Assembly (NCBI GenBank): GCA_963849885.1
Contig: CAWKIV010000006.1
Span: 310,001-374,000 of the forward strand
DNA length: 64,000 nt
Origin: CADCTP01 sp963849885
GTDB taxonomy: Bacteria; Actinomycetota; Actinomycetes; Mycobacteriales; CADCTP01
Direction of reading: 5' to 3'
Below, piece after piece: positions 15,250-23,369 of this stretch (position 1 is the first letter of the stretch; every line of letters starts with the position of its first letter). The notes under the pieces were generated by a model. That model was not told where the DNA came from, did no database searches, and worked only from the letters and a program-made list of their open reading frames with translations. A program made the position numbers and the translations under genes.

Positions 15250-16550
15250 CGGGCACCGCCCGGCACCAGCTCGAGCACGGCGCGGCGATCGGGCACCAGC
15301 GTCGCCGCCGCCTCCTGCACCTGCTCGGCCGTCACCGCGGCCAGCCGCGCCGGCAGCTCGATGAGCATCTCGGCCCGGCCGTGCACCAGCTCGGCGGTGG
15401 CCAGCGCCAGCGTGCGCCCGAGCACGGGATCGACGTCCCGGAAGACCTGGGCCAGGATCCGCGCCCGCACCCGGTCGAGCTCGCCGGGCGTGAACCCGCC
15501 GGTGGCCAGCCGGTCGAACTCCTCGGTCGCCGCGTCCAGCACCTGGTCCACCGACGCGGTCGGCGCGTGGTGGGCCTGGAAGACCAGCGCGGTGGGGTCG
15601 CGGACGTCGAACGGGTCGCCCATCAGCCCCAGGTACGCCGCCAGCTGGGTCACCGTCCGGTCCTGCTGCACCAGCCGCTGCTCCAGCCGGGACGCGTCGC
15701 CGTCGGTCAGCACCTCGCCGAGCACGACGTAGGGCAGGTAGTCGGCGAACTTGCCGACCGGGTCCGGCACCCGCCACCCCACCGCCACCGCGGGCAGCGG
15801 CGCGAGCGGGTCGTTGACCGACTTGCGCCGCTCGGTGTCCAGGTCCGGCTCGCCGAAGTCCGGCCGCTCCGGCGCCGGCCGGCCCTCGATGCCGCCGAAG
15901 TGCTCCTCGACCAGGCCGAGCGCGTCGTCCGGGTCGAAGTCGCCGGCGACGGTGAGCACCGCGTTGGCCGGGGCGTAGTAGCGGTGGAAGAAGTCGGCCG
16001 CGTCCGAGACGGTGGCGCTCTCCAGGTCGACGAAGCCGCCGTAGCCGTTGTGCGCGTTGGCGAAGGAGTCGAACAGCACCGGCGGCAGCAGCAGCCAGGG
16101 GAAGCCGCCGTACGGCCGGTTGAGCACGTTGACCCGGATCTCCTCCTTGACCACCGCGATCTGGTTGGCCAGGTTTTCCTCGGTGATCCGCGGGCTGCGC
16201 ATCCGGTCGGCCTCCAGGAAGAGGCCGCGGGACAGCGCGTTGCTCGGCAGCACCTCGAAGTAGTTCGTGTAGTCGAGGTGGGTGCTGCCGTTGAAGGTCC
16301 CGCCGGAGGACTGCACGTACCGGAAGTGGGCGAGCTTCTCCAGGTTGGCCGAGCCCTGGAACATCAGGTGCTCGAAGAGGTGCGCGAAGCCGGTGCGCCC
16401 CTCCGGCTCGGACCGGATGCCCACGTCGTAGTAGACGGCCACCGCCACCACGGGCGAGCTGCGGTCGGGCGCCAGCAGGACCCGCAGGCCGTTGTCGAGC
16501 ACGGAACGGACCAGGGGGTACGACGGCGCAGGCAGTGGCGATCGGGGCAC
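15246..16550 (-). CDS. M16-family zinc metallopeptidase, catalytic subunit
   Basis: A 434-aa insulinase-like peptidase with the inverted zinc motif HLFEH (57-61) in TGFAHLFEHLMFQGSANL, and the downstream M16 segments STHLDYTNYFEVLPS and ENLANQIAVVKEEI. The second-domain element YLPYVVLGEVLTDGDASRL is also present. The promoter geometry is leaderless: TAGGGT (16562-16557) lies 6 nt before GTG 16550. It is the first gene of the M16-M16-nudC run, coupled by 4-bp overlaps. It probably forms a heterodimer with its inactive partner and degrades peptides. It is cytoplasmic by lack of a signal peptide. Confidence 0.9.
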   Translation of the reverse strand: MPRSPLPAPSYPLVRSVLDNGLRVLLAPDRSSPVVAVAVYYDVGIRSEPEGRTGFAHLFEHLMFQGSANLEKLAHFRYVQSSGGTFNGSTHLDYTNYFEVLPSNALSRGLFLEADRMRSPRITEENLANQIAVVKEEIRVNVLNRPYGGFPWLLLPPVLFDSFANAHNGYGGFVDLESATVSDAADFFHRYYAPANAVLTVAGDFDPDDALGLVEEHFGGIEGRPAPERPDFGEPDLDTERRKSVNDPLAPLPAVAVGWRVPDPVGKFADYLPYVVLGEVLTDGDASRLEQRLVQQDRTVTQLAAYLGLMGDPFDVRDPTALVFQAHHAPTASVDQVLDAATEEFDRLATGGFTPGELDRVRARILAQVFRDVDPVLGRTLALATAELVHGRAEMLIELPARLAAVTAEQVQEAAATLVPDRRAVLELVPGGAR

Positions 16551-16585
16551 GCTCCGACCCTAACCGTCTTCGCCGGCCGGCGCCG

Positions 16586-17674
16586 TCACCGCTCCCGGTC
16601 GGCGGCGGCCGGGCCGTCCTCGGGGTTGCGGTCGACGTCGGCGATGCAGACGACCTTGTCCCCGGCGGCCAGCCGGGCCACCTCGGGGTCGTCGTAGTTG
16701 TGCAGCCGGCCGTCCCGGACCACCGCGGCCACCGGCTGGTCCAGGTCGCCCGGCGCCCGGCCGACCTCGTCCTCGGACAGCGGCCGCACGGTCAGCGCCA
16801 TCCCGGCGGACGCGGTGAGCAGGTCCTCGACCACGGTGACCAGCTGCGGCGCGGAGGTGGACAGGCCGAGCAGCCGGCCGGCGGTCTCGGAGGAGACGAC
16901 CACCTGGTTGGCCCCGCTCTGCTTGACCAGCGGCACGTTCTCCGCCTCCCGGACGGCGGCCACGATCCACGCCTTCGGCGCCAGGTCGCGCGCGGTCAGC
17001 ACGGTGAGCACCGCGGCGTCGTCCGCGTTGGTCGCCACCACGATCGCCCGCGCCTGCGCCACCCGGGCCTGGCGCAGCGTCGACGCCCGGCTGCTGGACC
17101 CCTGCACCACCGCGAGCCCGCGGGCGACCGCCTCCCGGACGGCGCCGCCGTCCCGCTCCACCACCACGACCTGGTCCTGCGGGGTGCCGTCGTCCAGCAG
17201 CGCGTCGATGGCGCTGCGCCCCTTGGTGCCGTAGCCGCAGACGACGACATGACCCTGCACCCGCGACCTCCAGCGGCGGATCCGGAACTGCTCCCGGGAG
17301 CGCTCGGTGAGCACTTCCAGTGTGGTGCCCACCAGGATGATCAGGAACAGCACCCGGGCCGGCGTGACCACCAGGACGTTGACCAGCCGGGCGGTGTCGC
17401 TGGCCGGGGTGACGTCGCCGTAGCCGGTGGTGGAGAGCGTCACCGTCGCGTAGTAGAAGGCGTCGATGACGCCGATCGGCCGCTCGGTGGCGTCCCGGTA
17501 GCCGTCCCGGTCGACCAGCACGACGCCGACCACCAGCAGCAGGATCCCCAGCGCGAGCAGCAGCCGGCGGGTGATCGCCCACAGCGGGCCGACGTTGGCG
17601 CCCGGCAGCAGGATCGAGGTGTGGGTCCCGGTGCGCACGGCCGGGGTCGACCGCCGGTCCTTCCTCGGCACCAC
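16586..17674 (-). CDS. Two-TM potassium channel with RCK (TrkA-N/TrkA-C) domain
   Basis: A 362-aa MthK/Kch-type channel. TM1 is about 36-54, the pore helix and selectivity filter TTGYGDVTP are at 82-90, and TM2 about 98-120. The cytoplasmic Rossmann RCK domain begins HVVVCGYGTKGRSAIDALL (142-160), and a TrkA-C-like end (LAAGDKVVCIADVD) closes the protein. It corresponds in position to Rv3200c. TAGGGT (17686-17681) sits 6 nt before GTG 17674, predicting a leaderless mRNA. It would move K+ under control of a ligand or nucleotide bound by the RCK domain. Confidence 0.92.
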   Translation of the reverse strand: MVPRKDRRSTPAVRTGTHTSILLPGANVGPLWAITRRLLLALGILLLVVGVVLVDRDGYRDATERPIGVIDAFYYATVTLSTTGYGDVTPASDTARLVNVLVVTPARVLFLIILVGTTLEVLTERSREQFRIRRWRSRVQGHVVVCGYGTKGRSAIDALLDDGTPQDQVVVVERDGGAVREAVARGLAVVQGSSSRASTLRQARVAQARAIVVATNADDAAVLTVLTARDLAPKAWIVAAVREAENVPLVKQSGANQVVVSSETAGRLLGLSTSAPQLVTVVEDLLTASAGMALTVRPLSEDEVGRAPGDLDQPVAAVVRDGRLHNYDDPEVARLAAGDKVVCIADVDRNPEDGPAAADRER

Positions 17675-17690
17675 GGGCGGACCCTACCCG

Positions 17691-17815
17691 GTCGACTGAG
17701 CAGCTCCGGCCGCGGTTGAGCACCTCCGACCGTGACTGAGCAGCAATAGCTGCTCGGTCAGCGGCGGAACTTCTCAGTCGGCCGGGGAGGTGGTCAGTCG
17801 GCGGGAAAGTGAGGC
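17691..17815. promoter_or_regulatory. Divergent intergenic region with short repeats and a 12-bp stem
   Basis: Between the divergent K+ channel and LysE genes the motif GACTGAGCAGC/GTTGAGCACC recurs at intervals of about 20 bp (17694, 17715, 17735). The third copy is part of an inverted repeat TGACTGAGCAGC (17733-17744) and GCTGCTCGGTCA (17749-17760) around AATA, with one G-T pair. Related TCAGTCGG words occur at 17776 and 17793. The arrangement looks like clustered operators; the regulator is unknown. Confidence 0.45.
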
Positions 17816-17850
17816 GACCGGAGGGGTGCGGGAGCCCTATGGTCCGGAGC

Positions 17851-18486
17851 GTGCCGTCGACCGCGACCCTGCTGCTGTTCGCCGCCGCCTCGGTGGCGCT
17901 GGTCGCCGTGCCGGGGCCGAACGTGCTCTTCGTGCTCGCCCGCGGCATCGGCGGCGGGCGCCGGGCCGCCGTGGTGTCGGTGCTCGGCGTGGAGACCGCC
18001 ACGCTGTGCTTCGTCGCCTCGGCCGCCTTCGGGCTGACCGCGGTCCTCGCGTCCTCGGCGATCGCCTTCGCCGCGGTCCGGTACGCCGGCGCGGCCTACC
18101 TCGTCTACCTCGGCGTCCGCGCGCTGCTCGACCGCGGCGGCGTCGACCCGGCCACGCCGCGGACCCCGGCCCGAGCCGGCCGCACCTTCCGGCAGGCCTT
18201 CGGCGTCGGCATCTCCAACCCGAAGGTGGCGATCTTCTTCCTCGCCTTCCTGCCGCAGTTCGTGTCGCCGGCGGCGGGGTCGGCGACCGGGCAGGTCCTG
18301 GTGCTGGGGCTGGTCTTCTTCCTGGTGGCGACCGTGCTGGACCTGGGCTGGGCGATGCTGGCCGGGCTGCTGGCGGGGTGGCTGCGCCGGCACCCCGCCC
18401 TGCTCCGCCGGCAGCGCTTCGTCACCGGGCCGGTCTACCTCGGGCTCGGTGCCTACGCCGCGGTCGCCGGCGGCCGGTCCGACTGA
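17851..18486 (+). CDS. LysE/RhtB-family amino-acid exporter
   Basis: A 211-aa, six-TM exporter with the LysE signature VALVAVPGPNVLFVLARGI (15-33) near the N-terminus and GVGISNPKVAIFFLAFLPQF in the middle. It exports amino acids or related metabolites across the plasma membrane; the substrate is not predictable. GTG 17851 is chosen because TATGGT (17838-17843) ends 7 nt before it, a leaderless arrangement, and this gives the usual family length; an ATG at 17839 would overlap the -10. Its 3' end overlaps the convergent gene on the minus strand by 34 bp. Confidence 0.85.
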   Translation: MPSTATLLLFAAASVALVAVPGPNVLFVLARGIGGGRRAAVVSVLGVETATLCFVASAAFGLTAVLASSAIAFAAVRYAGAAYLVYLGVRALLDRGGVDPATPRTPARAGRTFRQAFGVGISNPKVAIFFLAFLPQFVSPAAGSATGQVLVLGLVFFLVATVLDLGWAMLAGLLAGWLRRHPALLRRQRFVTGPVYLGLGAYAAVAGGRSD

Positions 18487-18974
18487 CGGCGGACCACGGT
18501 CAGCAGCACCAGCTGGGCCCGGGTGGAGTGCGGCTCGACCCGGACGTCCTGGGCCCAGCAGGCGGCGGCCAGCGCCGGCCGGGCCGCGGCCAGGTCCTCC
18601 ACCGTGGTGCCGGGCCGGCACCACAGCACCAGCTGCTCACCCTCCTCGACCGGTCGGGTCCACAGCACGGCCGGGATGCGGCCGGTGCGGGAGTGGATCC
18701 AGGCGTGCTTGCAGGCGGTCCGGATCCGGTGCGGGGTGAGCACGCACCAGGCCCGGCGGGCCGCCCGCCGGCGCAGCTCCGGCACCGAGACCGTCACGGT
18801 GCCGACCGCGAGTGCGCTGTGGACCGTCCACAGTGCACCCGCCAGGACCCAGCCGGCGGCGACCGCGGCGGCCAGCAGCAGCTCGTACCGCCAGCGCCAG
18901 ACCACCAGCACCGGGTTCGGCCGCGGGAACCGGACCAGCGCCAGCCCGACGTCGGCGGGCCCGCGGGCGGTCAT
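18453..18974 (-). CDS. Hypothetical membrane protein, possibly related to FtsK/TraB N-termini
   Basis: A 173-aa protein beginning MTARGPADVGLALVRFPRPN, with WRWRYELLLAAAVAAGWVLA (about 26-45) leading into one membrane hairpin, then a basic stretch RRRAARRAWCVLTPHRIR and a soluble domain containing GRIPAVLWTRPVEEGEQLVL. This pattern resembles the N-terminal part of FtsK-like transfer proteins of actinomycete integrative elements, without the motor domain; that resemblance is from memory and uncertain. ATG 18974 overlaps the stop of the upstream zinc-finger ORF as ATGA, so the two genes are coupled. Confidence 0.55.
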   Translation of the reverse strand: MTARGPADVGLALVRFPRPNPVLVVWRWRYELLLAAAVAAGWVLAGALWTVHSALAVGTVTVSVPELRRRAARRAWCVLTPHRIRTACKHAWIHSRTGRIPAVLWTRPVEEGEQLVLWCRPGTTVEDLAAARPALAAACWAQDVRVEPHSTRAQLVLLTVVRRQSDRPPATAA

Positions 18975-19137
18975 CCCGCGCCGCGGCGCGGGTCGTGCAC
19001 GATCCGGCCGGTGCCGTGGCAGCGGCCGCAGTCCGCGCCGCGCAGCATGGTGCCGGCGCCGTGGCAAGCGGGCACGGGTGCAGCAGGTCGAAGCGGGGAT
19101 CCCGGTACGACCGGCGCAGCGGGCGGGACCGGGTCAC
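18971..19137 (-). pseudogene. Small CxxCxGxG zinc-finger protein, frameshifted
   Basis: The N-terminal half (SRPLRRSYRDPRFDLLHPCP) and the C-terminal half (ACHGAGTMLRGADCGRCHGT) lie in adjacent frames and together give a 55-aa protein with two DnaJ-type CxxCxGxG elements. The region 18971-19137 is 167 nt, one short of a multiple of three; one missing G near 19066-19072 would restore CPACHGAG. The stop overlaps the start of the downstream membrane-protein gene. No ribosome binding site is at ideal distance from GTG 19137. It is either a real lesion or a base-calling error. Confidence 0.55.
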
Positions 19138-19220
19138 CTCCCAGCCGCAGTCCCGGGCCCGGGCTCGGACCGGGCGACGGCGGCACGACGACGGCGGCGG
19201 CGCGGTGGCAGAGTGTGGGC

Positions 19221-20909
19221 GTGGACGATCAGCGGCTGACCGGGCTCGGCGTCAGCCCCGGCGTGGTGGTCGGGCCGGTCTGCCGGATGGGCGCCCGGCC
19301 CGAGCTGCCGCCGCCCGGGCCTCCGCCGGCGGACCCGGAGGCGGAGGTCGCGGTGGCCGCGGCCGCGCTGGACACGGTGGCCAAGGACCTGGCCGGCCGG
19401 GCTGTGCTGGCCGGGGAAAGTGCCCGCGCGGAGGCGGCGGACATCCTGGACGCGCAGGCGCTGATGGCCGCCGACCCGGCGCTGGCCGACGGCGTGGCCG
19501 ACCGCGTGCGGGCCGGGGCGTCCGCGGCCCACGCCGTGCACGCCGCCTTCTCCGAGTACCGCGAGCTGCTCGCCGCCGCCGGCGGCTACCTGGCCGAGCG
19601 GGTCGCCGACCTCGACGACGTCCGGGACCGGGCGGTGGCGGCCGCGCTCGGCCGGCCGCTGCCCGGCGTGCCCGCCCCCGGCCACCCGTACGTGCTGGTG
19701 GCCGAGGACCTGGCCCCGGCCGACACGGTCGGCCTGGACCCGGCGGTGGTGCTCGCGCTGGTCACCGAGCTGGGCAGCCCGACCAGCCACACCGCGATCC
19801 TGGCCCGGTCGCTCGGGCTGCCCGCGGTGGTCGGCTGCCGGGCCGCCGCCGACCTGGCCGACGGGTCGGTCGTCCGGGTCGACGGCGGCGCCGGCACGGT
19901 CGAGGTGGGCGTGGACCCGGCGGCCTCGGGCACCGCCGCCGGGCCGGCCGCGGTGCCGGACTACGCCGGGCCGGGCCGGACCGCGGACGGCCGGCCGGTG
20001 CAGCTGCTGCTCAACGTCGGCTCGGCGGCCGACTTCGCGCCGGGCGCCGCGGCCTCCGGAGACGGGGCCCGGGCGCTCGGGCTGGCCGCGGCCGAGGGCG
20101 TCGGGCTGTTCCGCACCGAGCTGCTCTTCCTGGACCGCACCGAGATGCCGGGCGCGGACGAGCAGCAGCGCGCGTACGAGGAGCTGTTCCGGGCCGCGGG
20201 CGGGCGCAAGGTGGTGCTGCGGACGCTGGACGCCGGCGCGGACAAGCCGCTGCCGTTCCTGGGGCTGCGGCCGGAGCCCAACCCGGCGCTGGGCGTGCGC
20301 GGGCTGCGGGTGGCCCGGGTGCTGCCGGCGGTGCTGGACGCGCAGCTGGCCGCGGTCGCGGCGGCGGCCCGGGCGACCGGCGCCGAGGTGTGGGTGATGG
20401 CGCCGATGGTGTCCACCGCGGCCGAGGCGGCGTCCTTCGCCGCGGCGGTGCGGGCGGCCGGGCTGCCCACCGCCGGGGTGATGGTCGAGGTGCCGGCCGC
20501 GGCCCTGCACGCCGACCGGCTGCTGGCCGCGGTCGACTTCCTCAGCATCGGCACCAACGACCTGGGCCAGTACACGATGGCCGCGGACCGGATGTCCGGC
20601 GACCTGGCCGAGCTGCTCGACCCCTGGCAGCCGGCGGTGCTGCAGCTCATCGGGAGCTGCGGGGCGGCCGGGCGGGCGGTGGGCAAGCCGGTCGGGGTGT
20701 GCGGCGAGGCGGCCGCCGACCCGCTGCTCGCGCTGGTGCTGGCCGGGCTGGGCATGACCAGCCTGTCCATGACGGCGCGCAGCGTGCCGGCGGTGGGCGC
20801 CGCGCTGGCCGCGCACACGCTGTCCCAGTGCCAGGCCCTCGCCGCCCTCGCCCTGGCCGCCCCCACCGCCGCCGACGCCCGCGCCACCGTCTCCTCCGCC
20901 GCCTCCTGA
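19221..20909 (+). CDS. ptsI: PTS enzyme I (phosphoenolpyruvate-protein phosphotransferase)
   Basis: A 562-aa enzyme I that transfers phosphate from PEP to HPr in the cytoplasm. The phosphohistidine loop is GSPTSHTAILARSLG (H190). The PEP-binding TIM-barrel domain shows GVGLFRTELLFLDR, VMVEVPAAAL, SIGTNDLGQYTMAADR and the catalytic GVCGEAAADP. The start is GTG 19221, followed by LTGLGVSPGVVVGPV as in family members; CAGAGT 6 nt upstream could be a weak -10 box. Neither HPr nor a sugar permease is adjacent, so partners are elsewhere. It is convergent with the DUF2510 gene across a long palindrome. Confidence 0.9.
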   Translation: MDDQRLTGLGVSPGVVVGPVCRMGARPELPPPGPPPADPEAEVAVAAAALDTVAKDLAGRAVLAGESARAEAADILDAQALMAADPALADGVADRVRAGASAAHAVHAAFSEYRELLAAAGGYLAERVADLDDVRDRAVAAALGRPLPGVPAPGHPYVLVAEDLAPADTVGLDPAVVLALVTELGSPTSHTAILARSLGLPAVVGCRAAADLADGSVVRVDGGAGTVEVGVDPAASGTAAGPAAVPDYAGPGRTADGRPVQLLLNVGSAADFAPGAAASGDGARALGLAAAEGVGLFRTELLFLDRTEMPGADEQQRAYEELFRAAGGRKVVLRTLDAGADKPLPFLGLRPEPNPALGVRGLRVARVLPAVLDAQLAAVAAAARATGAEVWVMAPMVSTAAEAASFAAAVRAAGLPTAGVMVEVPAAALHADRLLAAVDFLSIGTNDLGQYTMAADRMSGDLAELLDPWQPAVLQLIGSCGAAGRAVGKPVGVCGEAAADPLLALVLAGLGMTSLSMTARSVPAVGAALAAHTLSQCQALAALALAAPTAADARATVSSAAS

Positions 20910-20993
20910 CCCCCTCCCCCGCCGATCTTGGTCAAGTCAACGTCGTGGCGCCCCGCCAGACGTTGAGTCAACCAAGATCGGCGGGGAGGGGGT
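20910..20993. terminator. Extended 84-bp near-perfect palindrome between convergent genes
   Basis: CCCCCTCCCCCGCCGATCTT and the bases up to 20950 pair with 20954-20993, which ends AAGATCGGCGGGGAGGGGG, in a stem of about 38 bp with few mismatches. It lies between the ptsI stop and the stop of the opposing gene and would end transcription from both sides. The core GATCTTGGT/ACCAAGATC resembles dispersed palindromic elements of actinomycete genomes, but only one copy is in this window. Confidence 0.75.
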
Positions 20994-20996
20994 GGG

Positions 20997-21878
20997 TCAG
21001 CGGAGGATGCGGACGGAGGAGATGAGGCCGTCGATGGAGGGCCAGAGCTGGCGGACGGTGTCGGGGAGGGAGACGTACAGGGCCGAGGGCAGCGGCTCGC
21101 CGGTGTCCACCACCAGCACCGCGACCTCCTCGGACTTGGCCGAGTAGCCCTCGGCCCGGTCCGGGTCGAAGACCGCCCGGTAGCGCACCAGGTAGGCGGG
21201 CGCGCCGTCCACGGTCAGCTCCCGCTCGGCCACCTGCTGCCGGGTGTGCGGCGGGTAATACTCCTCCGCCAGCGTGTTCACCAGCCGGGTGGCGCTGCTG
21301 CGCAGGTCACCGGACACGGCGACCCGCGGGCTGATCGCGCCGGAGGTCACGTTGGCCCAGTACGTCTCCGCGTTCGGCGCGGACTCCTGGGTGATCCGGT
21401 AGTAGCCGATGGTGGACAGCAGCCCGCGGAAGGTGTCCCGGTCCCACTCGTTCCAGGCGCCGGGCAGCACGTCGTACGACAGCTTGGCGACCCGGTCGAC
21501 CACCCGGCCGGTGACCGGGCGCGCGCTGGTCGGCGGCGCCTCCGGCGGGGTGACCAGCCCGGTCCCGCTCGGGCCGCCCTCGGCCAGCCGGCCGTCCGAG
21601 GAGCCGCCGCCGGGCAGGCCGGTGATCAGCAGCAGCACGACCACGGCCGCGCCGAGCAGGGCGACCAGCAGCCCGCGCCGGGCCTGCGGCCGGGCCGGGG
21701 CGTCCGAGTCGAGCAGGTCGCCGGGCGGGCTCAGGAAGCCGGGCCGGTCCTCCGGCAGCGTCTCGAACGCGGCCCGCTCCCGGGTCACCGCCGTCCAGGA
21801 CCGGCCGTCCCACCAGCGCAGCTGGGCGCGGTCGCCGGAGGGCTCGTCGTACCAGCCCGGGGGACGGGACTCGGTCAC
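20997..21878 (-). CDS. DUF2510-containing single-pass membrane protein
   Basis: A 293-aa protein. Residues 6-29 (PPGWYDEPSGDRAQLRWWDG and RSWT) form a DUF2510 module, a cytoplasmic Trp-rich motif of actinobacterial membrane proteins. A single TM helix follows (GLLVALLGAAVVVLLLITGL, 69-88), then a Pro/Thr-rich linker and an extracytoplasmic domain of about 170 residues (KLSYDVLPGAWNEWDRDTFR onward) with no recognised fold. TAGCCT (21890-21885) is 6 nt before GTG 21878, predicting a leaderless mRNA. The function is unknown. Confidence 0.75.
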   Translation of the reverse strand: MTESRPPGWYDEPSGDRAQLRWWDGRSWTAVTRERAAFETLPEDRPGFLSPPGDLLDSDAPARPQARRGLLVALLGAAVVVLLLITGLPGGGSSDGRLAEGGPSGTGLVTPPEAPPTSARPVTGRVVDRVAKLSYDVLPGAWNEWDRDTFRGLLSTIGYYRITQESAPNAETYWANVTSGAISPRVAVSGDLRSSATRLVNTLAEEYYPPHTRQQVAERELTVDGAPAYLVRYRAVFDPDRAEGYSAKSEEVAVLVVDTGEPLPSALYVSLPDTVRQLWPSIDGLISSVRILR

Positions 21879-21887
21879 CGGGCCAGG

Positions 21888-23288
21888 CTACGTCGAGCGG
21901 CGGTGTGGCCCGAGTGAAGCGAGCTCGCCCCAGAGGTAGGCGGCGGCCTCCGCGCCGCGCTCCAGCATCGGCAGCACCACCCGCTCGTTCGGCGCGTGGA
22001 TGCGGTCGTCGGGCAGGCCGACGCCGAGGAAGACCAGCGGCGCGCCGAGCACGCCGGCCAGGTCGGCCTCCGGGCCGCTGCCGCCCTCCTTGGAGTAGCG
22101 GATCTCGGTGCCGAACGACCGCTCCATCGCCCGGACCAGCGCCCCGAGCTCGGGGGCGTCCACCGGGGTGTGGCAGGGCGCGACCCCGTCGCTCTCGAAC
22201 TGCAGCGTGGCCGTGATGCCGGGCGGGGTGTGCGCGGCCACGAACCGCTGCACCAGCGGCCGCAGCGCCCCGCCGGTCTGGTCCGGCACCAGCCGGAAGG
22301 ACAGCTTCACGTGCGCGTCGGTGGGCACGATCGTCTTGCCGCCGGGGCCGGTGTAGCCGCCCCAGAAGCCGTTCACCTCGGCGGTCGGGCGGGCCCAGAT
22401 CCGCTCCAGGGTGGAGTAGCCGACCTCGCCGGCCGCCGCCCGGGACTGCGCCGTCTCCTTCAGCCAGGTGTCCTCGTCGAAGGGCAGCGACGCGTACGAC
22501 GCCCGCTCGGCGTCGGTGATCGGCAGCACGGTGTCGTAGAAGCCGGGGATGGCGACCCGCCCGTCGGCGTCGTGCAGCGCGCCGACCAGCCCGGCCAGCG
22601 CGGTCACCGGGTTGGGCACCGCGCCGCCGAAGGAGCCGGAGTGCAGGTCGACGTCCGGCCCGTGGAAGTCGACCTGGCAGCCGACCAGCCCGCGCATGCC
22701 GATGCAGGTGGTGGGCACGTCCCGGTCGAAGACGCCGGTGTCGGTGACGACCACGACGTCCGGGGCGAGCCGGTCCCGCCGCTCGGCCAGCAGCGCGGCG
22801 AAGTGGGGCGAGCCGGACTCCTCCTCGCCCTCGATGAGGAAGCGCAGGGTGACCGCCGGGGTGTCCCGGCCGCTGGCGGCCAGGTGCGCCCGCAGCCCGA
22901 GCAGGTGGAACAGCAGCTGGCCCTTGTCGTCGGCGGCGCCGCGGGCGAACAGCTCCTCGCCCTCGATGGTCGGCTCGAAGGGCGGGTGCGTCCACCGCTC
23001 CAGCGGGTCGACCGGCTGCACGTCGTGGTGGCCGTAGACGAGCGCGACCCGGGCGTCCGGCTCGGCCGCCGGCCACTCCGCGAACACCGCCGGCGCGCCG
23101 GGCGTCTCCCACACCTCGACCGTCGGGAAGCCGTCCCGGCGGAAGGCCTCGGCCAGCCACTCGGCGCTGCGCCGCACGTCCGCGGCGTGCGACGGGTCGG
23201 CGCTGATGGACGGGATCCGCAGCCACGCGTCCAGGTCGGCGTGCAGAAGGTCCCGGTGTGCCTCGACGAAGTCCCGTTCCGCGCTCAT
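21888..23288 (-). CDS. M20-family metallo-dipeptidase
   Basis: A 466-aa M20/CNDP-type dipeptidase. Metal ligands and the catalytic acid lie in ALVYGHHDVQPVD (82-94), ARGAADDKGQLL (115-126) and IEGEEESGSPHF (152-163); the lid domain and the C-terminal ligand His (GLPDDRIHAPNERV) complete the active site. It hydrolyses dipeptides in the cytoplasm using two zinc or manganese ions. TAGAGT (23300-23295) lies 6 nt before ATG 23288, another leaderless arrangement. It has the usual length for the family. Confidence 0.92.
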   Translation of the reverse strand: MSAERDFVEAHRDLLHADLDAWLRIPSISADPSHAADVRRSAEWLAEAFRRDGFPTVEVWETPGAPAVFAEWPAAEPDARVALVYGHHDVQPVDPLERWTHPPFEPTIEGEELFARGAADDKGQLLFHLLGLRAHLAASGRDTPAVTLRFLIEGEEESGSPHFAALLAERRDRLAPDVVVVTDTGVFDRDVPTTCIGMRGLVGCQVDFHGPDVDLHSGSFGGAVPNPVTALAGLVGALHDADGRVAIPGFYDTVLPITDAERASYASLPFDEDTWLKETAQSRAAAGEVGYSTLERIWARPTAEVNGFWGGYTGPGGKTIVPTDAHVKLSFRLVPDQTGGALRPLVQRFVAAHTPPGITATLQFESDGVAPCHTPVDAPELGALVRAMERSFGTEIRYSKEGGSGPEADLAGVLGAPLVFLGVGLPDDRIHAPNERVVLPMLERGAEAAAYLWGELASLGPHRRST

Positions 23289-23369
23289 CCCGGCACTCTA
23301 GGCGCGCCGCGACCCGACCGTGACCCGGGCGGGCCCCCGGTCGTGACCGGCGGCCGGCACGGTGGGGGG

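Noticed and set aside
21996..23340. Plus-strand open frame running into the amidase gene
   Set aside because: Shadow of the M20 dipeptidase gene; the lipoprotein signal starts only at 23370.
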